Source: Aegicerativicinus sediminis (lineage in GTDB: Bacteria; Bacteroidota; Bacteroidia; Flavobacteriales; Flavobacteriaceae). Taken from it: DNA of 64,000 nt. Below, in pieces: positions 42,345 to 51,100 of the stretch; the first letter of the stretch is position 1; each line of letters starts with the position of its first letter. The position numbers and the translations under genes were made by a program. Below the pieces are notes generated by a model, which was given only the letters and a program-made list of their open reading frames with translations, was not told the DNA's origin and searched no databases. Where the stretch lies: the NCBI RefSeq assembly GCF_015476115.1, contig NZ_CP064295.1, forward strand, positions 2,102,001 through 2,166,000, in the 5' to 3' direction.

Positions 42345-42872
42345 ATGGATAGGAGGGAAGCATTTCAAAAGATTGCCTTGGGTTTTGGGTTTGCAATATC
42401 TGCGCCATTAGCTGTTCAACTTCTGCAATCTTGTGAGCAGGCTAAACGAGATTATTCACATCTTCAGTTTTTAAACGAGCATGAGGCTGTTTTACTAGAA
42501 GAAATTATGGAAATAATATTGCCAGAAACTGAAAGTTCTCCTGGTGCTAAAAGTTTGGGGATTATTGGTCCAACGGATGTATTATTATTCAATTTGTTAA
42601 CTGATGAAGAGCAGGGCGACTTCAGAAAATCCTTGATCGCTTTTGAAACTGAAACAAATTTTATTGGTTTAGACCCTACAGGAAAGGAAAGCGCAATAAA
42701 AAGCCATCTGTTACAAAATAAACAATTGTTTTCCACCATTAAAAAAATGGCAATAATTAGTTATTTTACCCGAGAAAAAGTGGCTAAAGGATATATGAAC
42801 TTTAATCCTTTGCCAGGAAATTTTAATCCATGTATTGAAGTTAATGAAAGTACTAAGGCATGGTACACTTAA
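42345..42872 (+). CDS. Gluconate 2-dehydrogenase subunit 3-like protein with Tat signal
   Basis: 175 aa. The N-terminus DRREAFQKIALGFGFAISAP is a Tat-type signal (RR before a hydrophobic stretch). LLQSCEQ behind it could be a lipobox. The mature part (EHEAVLLEEIMEIILPETES and GAKSLGIIGPTDVLL) is the gluconate_2-dh3 fold. It binds the GMC catalytic subunit, and the pair is exported folded with its FAD. The usual cytochrome c subunit of such dehydrogenases is not adjacent. Confidence 0.88.
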   Translation: MDRREAFQKIALGFGFAISAPLAVQLLQSCEQAKRDYSHLQFLNEHEAVLLEEIMEIILPETESSPGAKSLGIIGPTDVLLFNLLTDEEQGDFRKSLIAFETETNFIGLDPTGKESAIKSHLLQNKQLFSTIKKMAIISYFTREKVAKGYMNFNPLPGNFNPCIEVNESTKAWYT

Positions 42873-42879
42873 ATGAATA

Positions 42880-43992
42880 ATGTTTAGAAATTTGAGAAAG
42901 ATGAATTTTGTTTTTAAAATGATAATGCAGTTTAATTTTCTAAGTAAACTTTGGATTATAGTATTGTTTTCAACTTTTTTGGCTTGCAAAAATGAAGAGA
43001 AAAAGGTCTCTGTGGTTACGGCCGAAAATGAAGTTCCCAAACCTACTCAAGGGATGGTTTGGATTCCTGGCGGGAGTTTTCATATTGGGGACCCATCAGA
43101 TCTAGCAAACCAACTTGAAACTAAAGAAGCTGAGGTAGAAGTTGATGGTTTTTGGATGGATGAACATGAGGTGACCAATGCTCAATTTAAAAAATTTGTT
43201 GAGGCTACCGGTTATAAAACTATTGCAGAACGACCAATACTTTGGAAAGATCTGCAATCCCAATTGCCTCCTGGTACACCAAAACCCCATGATTCATTAT
43301 TGAAACCGGGATCACTTGTTTTTACTCCACCACCATATAGAGTTTCATTAAATGATTATTCCCAATGGTGGTCTTTTGTGCGAGGGGCCGATTGGAGACA
43401 TCCGCTTGGGCCGTATTCTAATATAGAGGGGAAGGACAATTATCCTGTAGTTCAGATAGCTTTTGAAGATGCTATGGCTTACGCAAAATGGGCAGGAAAG
43501 CGTTTGCCTACTGAGGCTGAGTATGAGTTTGCTGCTCAAAATGGCATGGATGGGAAACCTTTTGCTTGGGGAGATGAACTTACCCCGTCAGGGGATTATT
43601 TGGCCAATTATTTCCAAGGTAATTTTCCATATGACGACAAAGGGGAAGATGGTTTTAAAGGGTTGGCCCCAATTAAAAGCTATCCTCCCAATAACTATGG
43701 GTTATATGACATAATCGGAAATGTTTGGGAGTGGACTAGCGACTATTATCGTCCGGATACTTATATGATATATCTAAAGGGTAAATCAAATCTTTGTAAA
43801 AATCCTACCGGTCCGGAGTCTAGTTACGATCCTTATGATCCATATGCTGAAAAGAGGGTTGTTAAAGGAGGGTCTTTTCTTTGTAGTTCACAATATTGTT
43901 CAAATTATAGACCCGATGGGCGTATGGCTAATTCTATAGACAGCGGGCAAAACCATTTAGGGTTTAGGTGTGTTAAGGATAAGACCGAGTAG
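42880..43992 (+). CDS. Formylglycine-generating enzyme (SUMF1) family lipoprotein
   Basis: 370 aa from the first ATG; ATGs at 42901, 42919 and 42925 are also possible because the lipoprotein signal (LWIIVLFSTFLAC) only begins later. The SUMF1 fold runs from MVWIPGGSFHIGDP to the end, with DEHEVTNAQFKKFVEATGY and GNVWEWTSDYY. The active-site cysteines are both present and correctly spaced (about C335 and C340 in KGGSFLCSSQYC), with the matching NHLGFRC end. FGE oxidises the sulfatase Cys to formylglycine; three sulfatases lie 5.5 kb downstream. Its lipoprotein anchor is unusual for that cytoplasmic activity. Confidence 0.85.
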   Translation: MFRNLRKMNFVFKMIMQFNFLSKLWIIVLFSTFLACKNEEKKVSVVTAENEVPKPTQGMVWIPGGSFHIGDPSDLANQLETKEAEVEVDGFWMDEHEVTNAQFKKFVEATGYKTIAERPILWKDLQSQLPPGTPKPHDSLLKPGSLVFTPPPYRVSLNDYSQWWSFVRGADWRHPLGPYSNIEGKDNYPVVQIAFEDAMAYAKWAGKRLPTEAEYEFAAQNGMDGKPFAWGDELTPSGDYLANYFQGNFPYDDKGEDGFKGLAPIKSYPPNNYGLYDIIGNVWEWTSDYYRPDTYMIYLKGKSNLCKNPTGPESSYDPYDPYAEKRVVKGGSFLCSSQYCSNYRPDGRMANSIDSGQNHLGFRCVKDKTE

Positions 43993-44072
43993 AGAAAATC
44001 AATATATGCCTTTTGGATAGCTTCATTATTACCCAAAAGATATTTTGGTTTATTCATATTAAATAAAAACTA

Positions 44073-44103
44073 TTTGATTCTAGTAAATAGTTTGCTATCT
44101 TAG
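44073..44103 (+). promoter_or_regulatory. Putative promoter of the envelope operon (TTTG-N19-TATCTTAG)
   Basis: TTTG (44073-44076), 19 nt, then TATCTTAG (44096-44103), one mismatch from TAnnTTTG. It lies about 60 nt before the start of the 44.2-kb lipoprotein and after the FGE stop. Confidence 0.5.
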
Positions 44104-44165
44104 GTTTTTCCCACAGATTAATAGCGTTTTTTAAATTCAATATTAACTACTAATTATAATTGGTT

Positions 44166-44819
44166 GTGAAACGTTTATTCAATTATTTCTGCTTACCTAG
44201 TGTTTTTCTAGTCTCTATTTTATTAATTTCTTGTGGCGCCTCAAACACAAAAATGACGGGTAGCTGGAAGAATCCAGATGTAACTCCAAAAAAATATGAA
44301 AGTGTTTTCATTGTTTTTATTGGTGGTAATCAACAATTGAAGCAGCAGGTAGAGGATGAATTAGCCGCTCGGGCTAGCCTAAAAGGACTTTTGGCCACAA
44401 AAAGTAAAGATGTGTTTAAACCTACTTTCGGTAGGGAATCAATGCCAGAACAAGAAGAATTATTATCTGAAATTCGCGAATCTGGGGCTCAGGCTATATT
44501 TACTGTTGCTCTAAAGGATAAGGAGACCACAACACGCTACGTTCCTGGCACAACAACCTATTATCCCTTAGGATTTAGGCATTACGGAAGATTTTATGGT
44601 TATTACGCAAACTATTATCCTATGGGGTATGATCCTGGGTATTATAAACAGGATAATGTGTATTACTTGGAAAGTAATTTGTACGATGTTGAAACTGAAG
44701 AATTGCTGTGGTCTGCTCAATCCAAAACATATAATCCTTCTAATTTTGAGTCATTCGTAAAAGGGTATACGGAAGCTTTAATTGAACAATTAATTAAAGA
44801 TGGCCTGATTAAACCTTAA
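44166..44819 (+). CDS. Lipoprotein, DUF4136-like, unknown function
   Basis: The GTG at 44166 gives MKRLFNYFCLPSVFLVSILL with lipobox LISC; an upstream TTG (44160) would add two residues. The 217-aa protein has the K-Y-x-V-F-I-V-F segment (YESVFIVFIGGNQQLKQQVE), a middle ARASLKGLLATKSKDVF, and a Tyr/Gly-rich stretch (about 130-160, HYGRFYGYYANYYPMGYDPG) before a C-terminal helix. The general plan recalls small envelope lipoproteins such as DUF4136 members. No specific function can be assigned. Confidence 0.6.
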   Translation: MKRLFNYFCLPSVFLVSILLISCGASNTKMTGSWKNPDVTPKKYESVFIVFIGGNQQLKQQVEDELAARASLKGLLATKSKDVFKPTFGRESMPEQEELLSEIRESGAQAIFTVALKDKETTTRYVPGTTTYYPLGFRHYGRFYGYYANYYPMGYDPGYYKQDNVYYLESNLYDVETEELLWSAQSKTYNPSNFESFVKGYTEALIEQLIKDGLIKP

Positions 44820-44885
44820 AATTTATTGGGTCTAGTTCTGCAAGAATTACTGTTTCCCAACATTACAATATAAATACGTTTGCTT

Positions 44886-45899
44886 GTGAAATATATATTT
44901 ACTCTAATTTCATGTCTTATTTTTTCATCCATTTTACATGCTCAGACTGATACAATCGTGCTAAAAAACAAGGATAGATTGATTGGTGAAATTAAAAAGA
45001 TGGAAAATGGTGTGCTCACTGTTGAAACAGATTACAGTGATGATGACTTTAAGGTTACCTGGTTAGAAATTGAAAGCGTAAACAGCACTCAAGTTTATTT
45101 GATTACCCTAGAAAATGGTGATCGACTTACGGCCACCTTAACATTGGGGAGTCAGTCTAATATGCTGGTTTTGAATACAATTGATGGTTTTAAAGAGGTT
45201 TCTATAGATGAGATTGTTTATTTAAAACCAGTAAAATCTAGTTTTATCTCTAGGTTAGACGCTTCTATTTCATTTGGTTTTAACTTTACCAAAAGTCAAA
45301 ATTTAAAACAATTTACAGCCAGAAGTAGCATAGGTTATACGGCAAATTATTGGAGTCTACTAGGTTCTTATAATTCAGTAAGGAGTAAACAGGAAAATAT
45401 TGATGAAATTCAGCGGACGGAGGCAAAACTCCAGTTTAAGTACTTTTTAAAAAGGGATTATTTCATTCTGTTGATTTCAGAATTTCTGTCAAATGACGAA
45501 CAAAAATTGGATTCCAGGTTAACAAATAGAACGGGTGTTGGTAAGTACTTTATCCATACAAATCAAGTTTATTTTGGTGCAGGTGGGGGAGTTGCTTGGA
45601 ATAATGAAGAATTTTCTGATGAAGAAATAGGGTCTAGAAATAGCTTTGAAGGATTCTTAATGGCCGAGCTCAACATTTTCGACATGAAAAATATTGATCT
45701 TCTTTCCAATATAACTTTTTATCCAAGTTTTACTGAAAGCAAAAGATATAGGGTTGATTATAAAATCGATTTAAAATACGATTTACCCCTAGACTTTTTT
45801 ATCAAATTAGGTTTTACCTATAATTTTGATAATCAGCCTGTAGAGGGTGCTTCAAAGGATGACTATGTGCTACAGACTACTTTGGGATGGGAACTTTAA
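44886..45899 (+). CDS. DUF481 family outer-membrane protein
   Basis: 337 aa from GTG 44886, giving the signal KYIFTLISCLIFSSILHAQ; the TTG at 44880 is two codons upstream. A small N-terminal sensor-like part (LKNKDRLIGEIKKMENGVL, TLENGDRLTATLTLG) resembles a repeated beta hairpin. A DUF481 beta-barrel follows (FISRLDASISFGFNFTKSQN to YVLQTTLGWEL) with a C-terminal W-E-L. DUF481 proteins are salt-stress-linked outer-membrane barrels of unclear role. It precedes a FadL-like protein on the same strand. Confidence 0.85.
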   Translation: MKYIFTLISCLIFSSILHAQTDTIVLKNKDRLIGEIKKMENGVLTVETDYSDDDFKVTWLEIESVNSTQVYLITLENGDRLTATLTLGSQSNMLVLNTIDGFKEVSIDEIVYLKPVKSSFISRLDASISFGFNFTKSQNLKQFTARSSIGYTANYWSLLGSYNSVRSKQENIDEIQRTEAKLQFKYFLKRDYFILLISEFLSNDEQKLDSRLTNRTGVGKYFIHTNQVYFGAGGGVAWNNEEFSDEEIGSRNSFEGFLMAELNIFDMKNIDLLSNITFYPSFTESKRYRVDYKIDLKYDLPLDFFIKLGFTYNFDNQPVEGASKDDYVLQTTLGWEL

Positions 45900-45921
45900 A
45901 TACATATTATAATAGTGAGCC

Positions 45922-47364
45922 ATGAAAAAGATTTTTTCCTCAATTTTTTGTTTTCTCTGCTTTATATTCTTGTCTCCTGATTCCTTAATTGCCCAAGATA
46001 CACATTATTGGTCGCAGCAATTTGGTACTCGGACAGCCTTGTTATCTGGGGCTGTAATTGGTGGAGCTGATGACAATACTATGATTTATTATAATCCGGC
46101 TGGTTTGGCAAATTTGGAAAATTCAACCATTTCCGTAAATGCCAATGCTTATAGAATTGAGAATATTAAAATATTTAATGCGCTTGGAGACGAAGCGGAT
46201 TTTAAAAGCAGCAATTTGGGCTCGGTTCCTTTATTGGCGAGTGGGATGATAAATCTTAAAAATGAAAAATGGAAACTAGGCTATGGTTTTATGGCCCCAG
46301 TAGATTTTAAATTTAAGGGTATTGCCAGAGTGGACGGTAACTATAATATTATTGAAGATGCAACAAGCCCAGGGAGTGAAGAATTGGTTGGCGAAAGCGG
46401 ATTGTCGAGTAGGTTAAATGAGGTTCTGTTTGCTGTTGGTTTAGGAAGGGTGATTAATGAAAATTTCTCAATCGGACTATCTAATCTAATTACTGTGCGT
46501 TCACAGGATTACGCGCGAAACTTTTCAACTTATGTATTTTTAAATGATATCGAGGAAACCTTTGTTGGAGGAAATTTAACCCAGAATGTTGAATATTATA
46601 ATATTAGGTACGCCTTAAAATTAGGTGCAATTTATAGCATGAAGAATTGGAGTTTTGGCGCAACGATAACCTCTCCGTCATTAAATATTGGGGGTAAGGG
46701 AACCGTTGCTGCCAATATTGTGGCCAAAAACATTCAATTAAGTGAAAACGGTTCTCCTCAAAGCGGTGTGGCAACGGATCGACAGGGTGAATTAAAAACT
46801 ACATTTAAATCGCCTTTCACTTTTGGGGCGGGGGTGAATTACGATAATGGCAAATCTTATCTAGGGTTATCTATTAATTACTTTGCCGGTATAGATGGTT
46901 ATGATATTATGGATATAGCTCCTAATACATTTGTGAGACCAGCCGATTTGGCACCTCAACTTACAAGTGATCAATTTATGAGTGTGCGTTCTGCTGCTAA
47001 ATCGGTAATGAATGTTGCCATCGGTTATGAGTACCGACTTACTGACTCGGTTTCTCTCTTGGCAAGTGCGAGAAATGATATGTCTTATTTTGATAAGGAA
47101 TTACTGGGCTCAGGAATAAGAACAACTATAAGTTCATGGGATATATTTCATTTTACTACTGGTGTAACCATAAATAGAAATAATAGCAATTTAAGTTTAG
47201 GGTTGTTGTTTAGTGCAGGTACTTCTGAAAATTATCAGCAAACAGGAAATTTAAATAATCCATCCTCCAGTTCTCTTTTAGATGGAGTTACTTCTATAAC
47301 TAAAGCGAATTATTCATCTTTAGGAATTCTATTTGGTTATACATTCTATTTTAAAAAATTTTAA
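45922..47364 (+). CDS. FadL/OmpP1-like outer-membrane transport protein
   Basis: 480 aa with a signal peptide (IFSSIFCFLCFIFLSPDSLIAQ). The mature N-terminus with WSQQFGTRTALLSGAVIGG and YYNPAGLANLENSTISVNAN is the FadL/TodX hatch signature (NPAG motif). Multiple strands follow, and the protein ends in GYTFYFKKF, an aromatic outer-membrane terminus. Family members import hydrophobic compounds through the outer membrane. Part of a same-strand run of envelope genes. Confidence 0.85.
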   Translation: MKKIFSSIFCFLCFIFLSPDSLIAQDTHYWSQQFGTRTALLSGAVIGGADDNTMIYYNPAGLANLENSTISVNANAYRIENIKIFNALGDEADFKSSNLGSVPLLASGMINLKNEKWKLGYGFMAPVDFKFKGIARVDGNYNIIEDATSPGSEELVGESGLSSRLNEVLFAVGLGRVINENFSIGLSNLITVRSQDYARNFSTYVFLNDIEETFVGGNLTQNVEYYNIRYALKLGAIYSMKNWSFGATITSPSLNIGGKGTVAANIVAKNIQLSENGSPQSGVATDRQGELKTTFKSPFTFGAGVNYDNGKSYLGLSINYFAGIDGYDIMDIAPNTFVRPADLAPQLTSDQFMSVRSAAKSVMNVAIGYEYRLTDSVSLLASARNDMSYFDKELLGSGIRTTISSWDIFHFTTGVTINRNNSNLSLGLLFSAGTSENYQQTGNLNNPSSSSLLDGVTSITKANYSSLGILFGYTFYFKKF

Positions 47365-47422
47365 AATTGATATAGGTTGAAGTCAATAGTATTTCAACCA
47401 TTCATAATACAATTCTAATCAT

Positions 47423-48016
47423 ATGAAACCAAAGCAAAACTCTTTTCGTCCATTGGTTATTGGAGGGCTATTTTTCCTAATTCCGATATTACTATTCATA
47501 TTTTTAATTAGGCATACATTGGCCATACTTAAACCTATGGTATCTAAATTTTTGGTATTCCTAGATATACAAACGGTTATAGGCGCCTATACGGTTACAA
47601 TTTTAACTGTTTTCGTCCTAATTTTAATTGCATACATCAGTGGTGTCTTAATTAAAAAAGGAATTATTCATAATTGGAATAATGATATTGAAAATCAGTT
47701 ATTCATGTTATTTCCGAGTCTTCAAATGATGAAATACAAATATTTAAAGGAAGAAGATCAATTAGGAAACAATAATTATTGGAAAGCTATTTTATTAAAG
47801 GAGGATACCTATTACGTAATTGCTTTTATTACCCATAAAGATGAAACCGGAAATATCAGTGTTTTAATACCTGATGCTCCTCGTATGGGTGGAGGTGAGA
47901 TACGGTATTATAAAGATTCGGAATGCATTTATATTCCCATTTCAATGCAAGCCGCGATGCGTGCTTTAAATAGTTTTGGAAATAAAGGAGACTTAGCAGC
48001 CGAACTAACTGCCTAA
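47423..48016 (+). CDS. DUF502 family inner-membrane protein
   Basis: 197 aa. Two N-terminal helices (LVIGGLFFLIPILLFIFLI near 11-29 and VIGAYTVTILTVFVLILIAY near 52-71) are followed by a soluble domain with HKDETGNISVLIPDAP and ISMQAAMRALNSFGNKGD. The arrangement matches DUF502 proteins. Function unknown. It sits between two outer-membrane protein genes with gaps of 58 and 35 nt. Confidence 0.8.
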   Translation: MKPKQNSFRPLVIGGLFFLIPILLFIFLIRHTLAILKPMVSKFLVFLDIQTVIGAYTVTILTVFVLILIAYISGVLIKKGIIHNWNNDIENQLFMLFPSLQMMKYKYLKEEDQLGNNNYWKAILLKEDTYYVIAFITHKDETGNISVLIPDAPRMGGGEIRYYKDSECIYIPISMQAAMRALNSFGNKGDLAAELTA

Positions 48017-48051
48017 AAAAACACCTATTAAAAATATAAATAACATCTAAT

Positions 48052-49122
48052 TTGGATTACTTAAGAAGGTTTTTAGTCGCTATCATTCTGTTAAGTTCTG
48101 GAGTGGGTTTTGCCCAAAAAATTGAAGGTGATACAATTCAAAAAACTCCCAAAACAATTGATTTTAAGTTGATGCCGTATCTAGGCTATAATAGAGATAT
48201 GGGCTTCATGTTTGGGGCCATTCCAATGATCATGTACCGATTAAATTCTAAGGATAGTCTTTCGCCAAAATCCATGTCTGGGGCAACTGCACTCTATACA
48301 ACCAACAATTCCTATTTCGTGGCCCTTTTTAACCGTTTTTTCTTGAATGAGGATAAATGGAGAATAACCATGTTTGGAGTTACGGGTAACCACTACTCGC
48401 AATTTTTCTTGGATTTTCAGGATGCGTCGGATTTTTATGATTATAACACTAAAACAACCATTGCAAGTATTGGATTCCAACGCCTCATAAAGAAGCACTT
48501 TTACTTAGGACTAAACTATACCTATTCCCATTATGACACTGATTATGAAGATGAGGTATTAGAATCTTCGATTACTCAAACAAATGGGTTGGAAGTGAAT
48601 ACCCAATACGACAACCGTAATTCTATTTATTATCCCACAGATGGATTTAATGCGCGGATAAAATGGCTAATGATCCCTGAGTGGTTTAGCAATGATAATG
48701 CGGCAAATAAATTAAAATTTAGTTACAATCAATACTTTGGCCAACAAAATGACCGAGATGTGATTGCTGCAAGATTTTCAGCCTTGGTAGGCTTGGGTGA
48801 ATTACCCTTTGAACAACAAGAAACCATAGGAGGTAAGGATATTAGGGGGTATTCTGAAGGTAAGTATAGAGGTGACGGTATCATAGCTTTACAAGGGGAA
48901 TACCGCTTTAACTTCCATTCCAAAATGGGGCTAGTGGCTTTTGGGGGGTTATCGACTCTCTATGGCTCTGCGAATGATGATTTTAACTGGAAATTGTATC
49001 CCGGTGCTGGTGCGGGTTTTCGATATTTAGTATTCGACGAGGAACATTTTAATATTGGTATTGACGCCGCTGTGGGTAAGAAAGACTGGGGTATTTATTT
49101 TAGAATTGGAGAAGCATTTTAG
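48052..49122 (+). CDS. BamA/TamA-like outer-membrane surface antigen (Bac_surface_Ag)
   Basis: 356 aa from a TTG start, giving a signal peptide (DYLRRFLVAIILLSSGVGFAQ). No POTRA domains precede the barrel. The barrel shows SITQTNGLEVNTQYDNRNSI and TDGFNARIKW and the conserved ETIGGKDIRGYSEGKYRGDG (the family's xxRGY-type loop), and ends FRIGEAF. It is therefore a short, barrel-only member of the Omp85-related D15/surface antigen family and may secrete or insert a partner protein. Confidence 0.82.
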   Translation: MDYLRRFLVAIILLSSGVGFAQKIEGDTIQKTPKTIDFKLMPYLGYNRDMGFMFGAIPMIMYRLNSKDSLSPKSMSGATALYTTNNSYFVALFNRFFLNEDKWRITMFGVTGNHYSQFFLDFQDASDFYDYNTKTTIASIGFQRLIKKHFYLGLNYTYSHYDTDYEDEVLESSITQTNGLEVNTQYDNRNSIYYPTDGFNARIKWLMIPEWFSNDNAANKLKFSYNQYFGQQNDRDVIAARFSALVGLGELPFEQQETIGGKDIRGYSEGKYRGDGIIALQGEYRFNFHSKMGLVAFGGLSTLYGSANDDFNWKLYPGAGAGFRYLVFDEEHFNIGIDAAVGKKDWGIYFRIGEAF

Positions 49123-49254
49123 GCACGCGATTATGTTTAAATTATTATCTCAAGATTATAAAATAGTTAAAATGTTGTTTTGTTTAACCTTTAATTGGTT
49201 TCTTTAGTCAAAAAAGCAGTGGTGTTTAACTAAAATTATTATATTTAAATTATG

Positions 49255-49289
49255 ATAAGGAGTTAGGTTTTTCTGTCTCCTTATTTTTT
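49255..49289 (+). terminator. Intrinsic terminator of the envelope operon
   Basis: ATAAGGAG (49255-49262) pairs with CTCCTTAT (49277-49284) and is followed by a T-tract. It lies 133 nt after the surface-antigen stop. Confidence 0.7.
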
Positions 49290-49507
49290 CCAATTCTGCC
49301 AAGTACCTACCAACTTATAGGCGAACAACCGTTGACCTGGTTTCCCCTACATTCGCTCTTGTGGTAAATTCTTTGTTGGCCTATTTTAATAGCATTGCAT
49401 ATTAAGGTCATTGTTGTTGATAATTGCCGTATTGATTGACTTTTAAAACTGATAATCTAACCTATCATTTGTAAAAAAATTTTATTTCAATACTTAATTA
49501 TAAAATT
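49290..49507. other. Noncoding leader of the sulfatase cassette
   Basis: No gene is visible. A TTTG at 49468-49471 is followed 19 nt later by TACTTAAT, a weak match to the promoter consensus about 10-20 nt before the first sulfatase ATG. The stretch 49300-49370 is less AT-rich than its surroundings but shows no stable hairpin with a U-tract. Confidence 0.3.
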
Positions 49508-51061
49508 ATGACCCAACATGTTATCCAATTAAATAGGTTACTTCTATTTATTTTTCTATTACCTATTATTTCCCTAGCCCAAGACAAACCTAATATCCTC
49601 ATCATTTTTCCTGATGATGTTGGTTGGAGTAATGTGAGCGCTTATGGAAATGGCGTTATGGGATATACAACCCCAAACATAGACCGTATCGCCAAAGAAG
49701 GTATTATGTTTACTGAACATTATGCACAGCCTTCTTGTACAGCAGGGCGTGCGGCATTAATTACAGGCCAATACCCTATTAGAAGTGGTATGACTACTGT
49801 TGGTAGACCCGGTGGCCCTCTAGGGCTAAAAAAAGAATCACCAACCCTTGCCGAAGTTCTAAAAGAGCAAGGATACGCCACAGGACAATTTGGTAAAAAC
49901 CACTTAGGTGATCTTAATTCACATTTACCAACTGTTCATGGTTTTGATGAATTTTTTGGCAATCTATACCATTTAAATACCCAGGAAGAATATCAACAGA
50001 AGGATTACCCCCAAAACCCTGAATTTTTTAAAAAATATGGCACACGTGGCGTATTACATACTTGGGCAACTAATACGGATGATACTACTGTAGATCCTCG
50101 TTTTGGGAAAGTTGGAAAACAAAAAATTGAAGATACAGGCCAACTTTCAAAAGAGCGTATGGAAACCGTAGACGAGGAATTTATTGCAGCTTCTCTTGAT
50201 TTTATGAAGAGGGCCAAAAAGGATGATAAGCCATTTTTTGTTTGGTTAAACCCAAGTCGCATGCATATGTTTACTCATCTAAAGCCTGAAAACAGGTATT
50301 TGGCACTTCCTTATACAACTGAACATGATATGTATGGTAGTGGAATGATAGAGCATGATCAACATGTTGGGATGATCTTAGATGAACTTGAAAAAATGGG
50401 TGCATTAGAAAACACCATCGTAATTTATTCTACTGATAATGGTCCTGAACACAGTGCACGTACCCATGGTGGAACGACTCCATTTAGAGGAGAAAAAATG
50501 ACGACTTATGAAGGCGGCGTACGCGTACCTATGATGGTAATGTGGAAAAACCATATCCCTGAAGGTCAGGTGTTGAGAGGAATCCAGTCTCATATGGATA
50601 TATTCACCACTTTGTCGGCTGCAGCTGGAGTTCCTAATGTTGCAGAAAAAATGAAAAAGGAACGAAAACAATATATTGATGGTGTCAATAATCTAGATTA
50701 TTGGTTAGGCAAAAGCGAAAAGAGTAACCGTAACAACTTTATTTATTACCATGAATCTGATATTAGGGCGATACGTGTAAACCAATGGAAATTAAACTTC
50801 CAGACTAGCGAAGATTATTATGCACCATACATAAAGCATAAATTCCCTATCATGTACAATCTGCATTTCGATCCTTACGAAAGCTTTGATAATACAACCG
50901 ATCGTTCAGATATTATTCAAAGAAAACAGTTCCTTAACGAACCGGTGCAGGAAATTCTTGGTGAGCATATTAAAACGCTTCAAGAATATCCTCCAGTTCA
51001 AAAAGCAGCAACACTTGACTTTTCTGAATTGGTTAAACAATTACAGTCAGGAAAGCAATAA
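49508..51061 (+). CDS. Sulfatase (arylsulfatase family, S1-type)
   Basis: 517 aa with a signal peptide ([15 protein letters not shown]). Metal-binding DD at 36-37 (FPDDVGWSN). The formylglycine signature is [13 protein letters not shown] with C77 as the residue to be oxidised (CxAxR form). [11 protein letters not shown] and [11 protein letters not shown] complete the metal and sulfate site. It hydrolyses sulfate esters in the periplasm or outside. The exact substrate cannot be read, though adjacent sulfotransferase genes show that sulfated glycans matter to this organism. A close paralogue follows after 39 nt. Confidence 0.93.
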   Translation: MTQHVIQLNRLLLFIFLLPIISLAQDKPNILIIFPDDVGWSNVSAYGNGVMGYTTPNIDRIAKEGIMFTEHYAQPSCTAGRAALITGQYPIRSGMTTVGRPGGPLGLKKESPTLAEVLKEQGYATGQFGKNHLGDLNSHLPTVHGFDEFFGNLYHLNTQEEYQQKDYPQNPEFFKKYGTRGVLHTWATNTDDTTVDPRFGKVGKQKIEDTGQLSKERMETVDEEFIAASLDFMKRAKKDDKPFFVWLNPSRMHMFTHLKPENRYLALPYTTEHDMYGSGMIEHDQHVGMILDELEKMGALENTIVIYSTDNGPEHSARTHGGTTPFRGEKMTTYEGGVRVPMMVMWKNHIPEGQVLRGIQSHMDIFTTLSAAAGVPNVAEKMKKERKQYIDGVNNLDYWLGKSEKSNRNNFIYYHESDIRAIRVNQWKLNFQTSEDYYAPYIKHKFPIMYNLHFDPYESFDNTTDRSDIIQRKQFLNEPVQEILGEHIKTLQEYPPVQKAATLDFSELVKQLQSGKQ

Positions 51062-51100
51062 TTTAATTAATTCTAAAATTCATATACTTCAATTCAAATC

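Noticed and set aside
42880-43992. Identification of the SUMF1 lipoprotein as gliding protein GldJ or GldK
   Set aside because: Those proteins lack the FGE cysteine pair and occur with other gld genes, none of which is present here.
49133-49207. 24-codon ORF after the surface-antigen gene
   Set aside because: No signal or domain, and no promoter; it lies in the 3' leader before a terminator.
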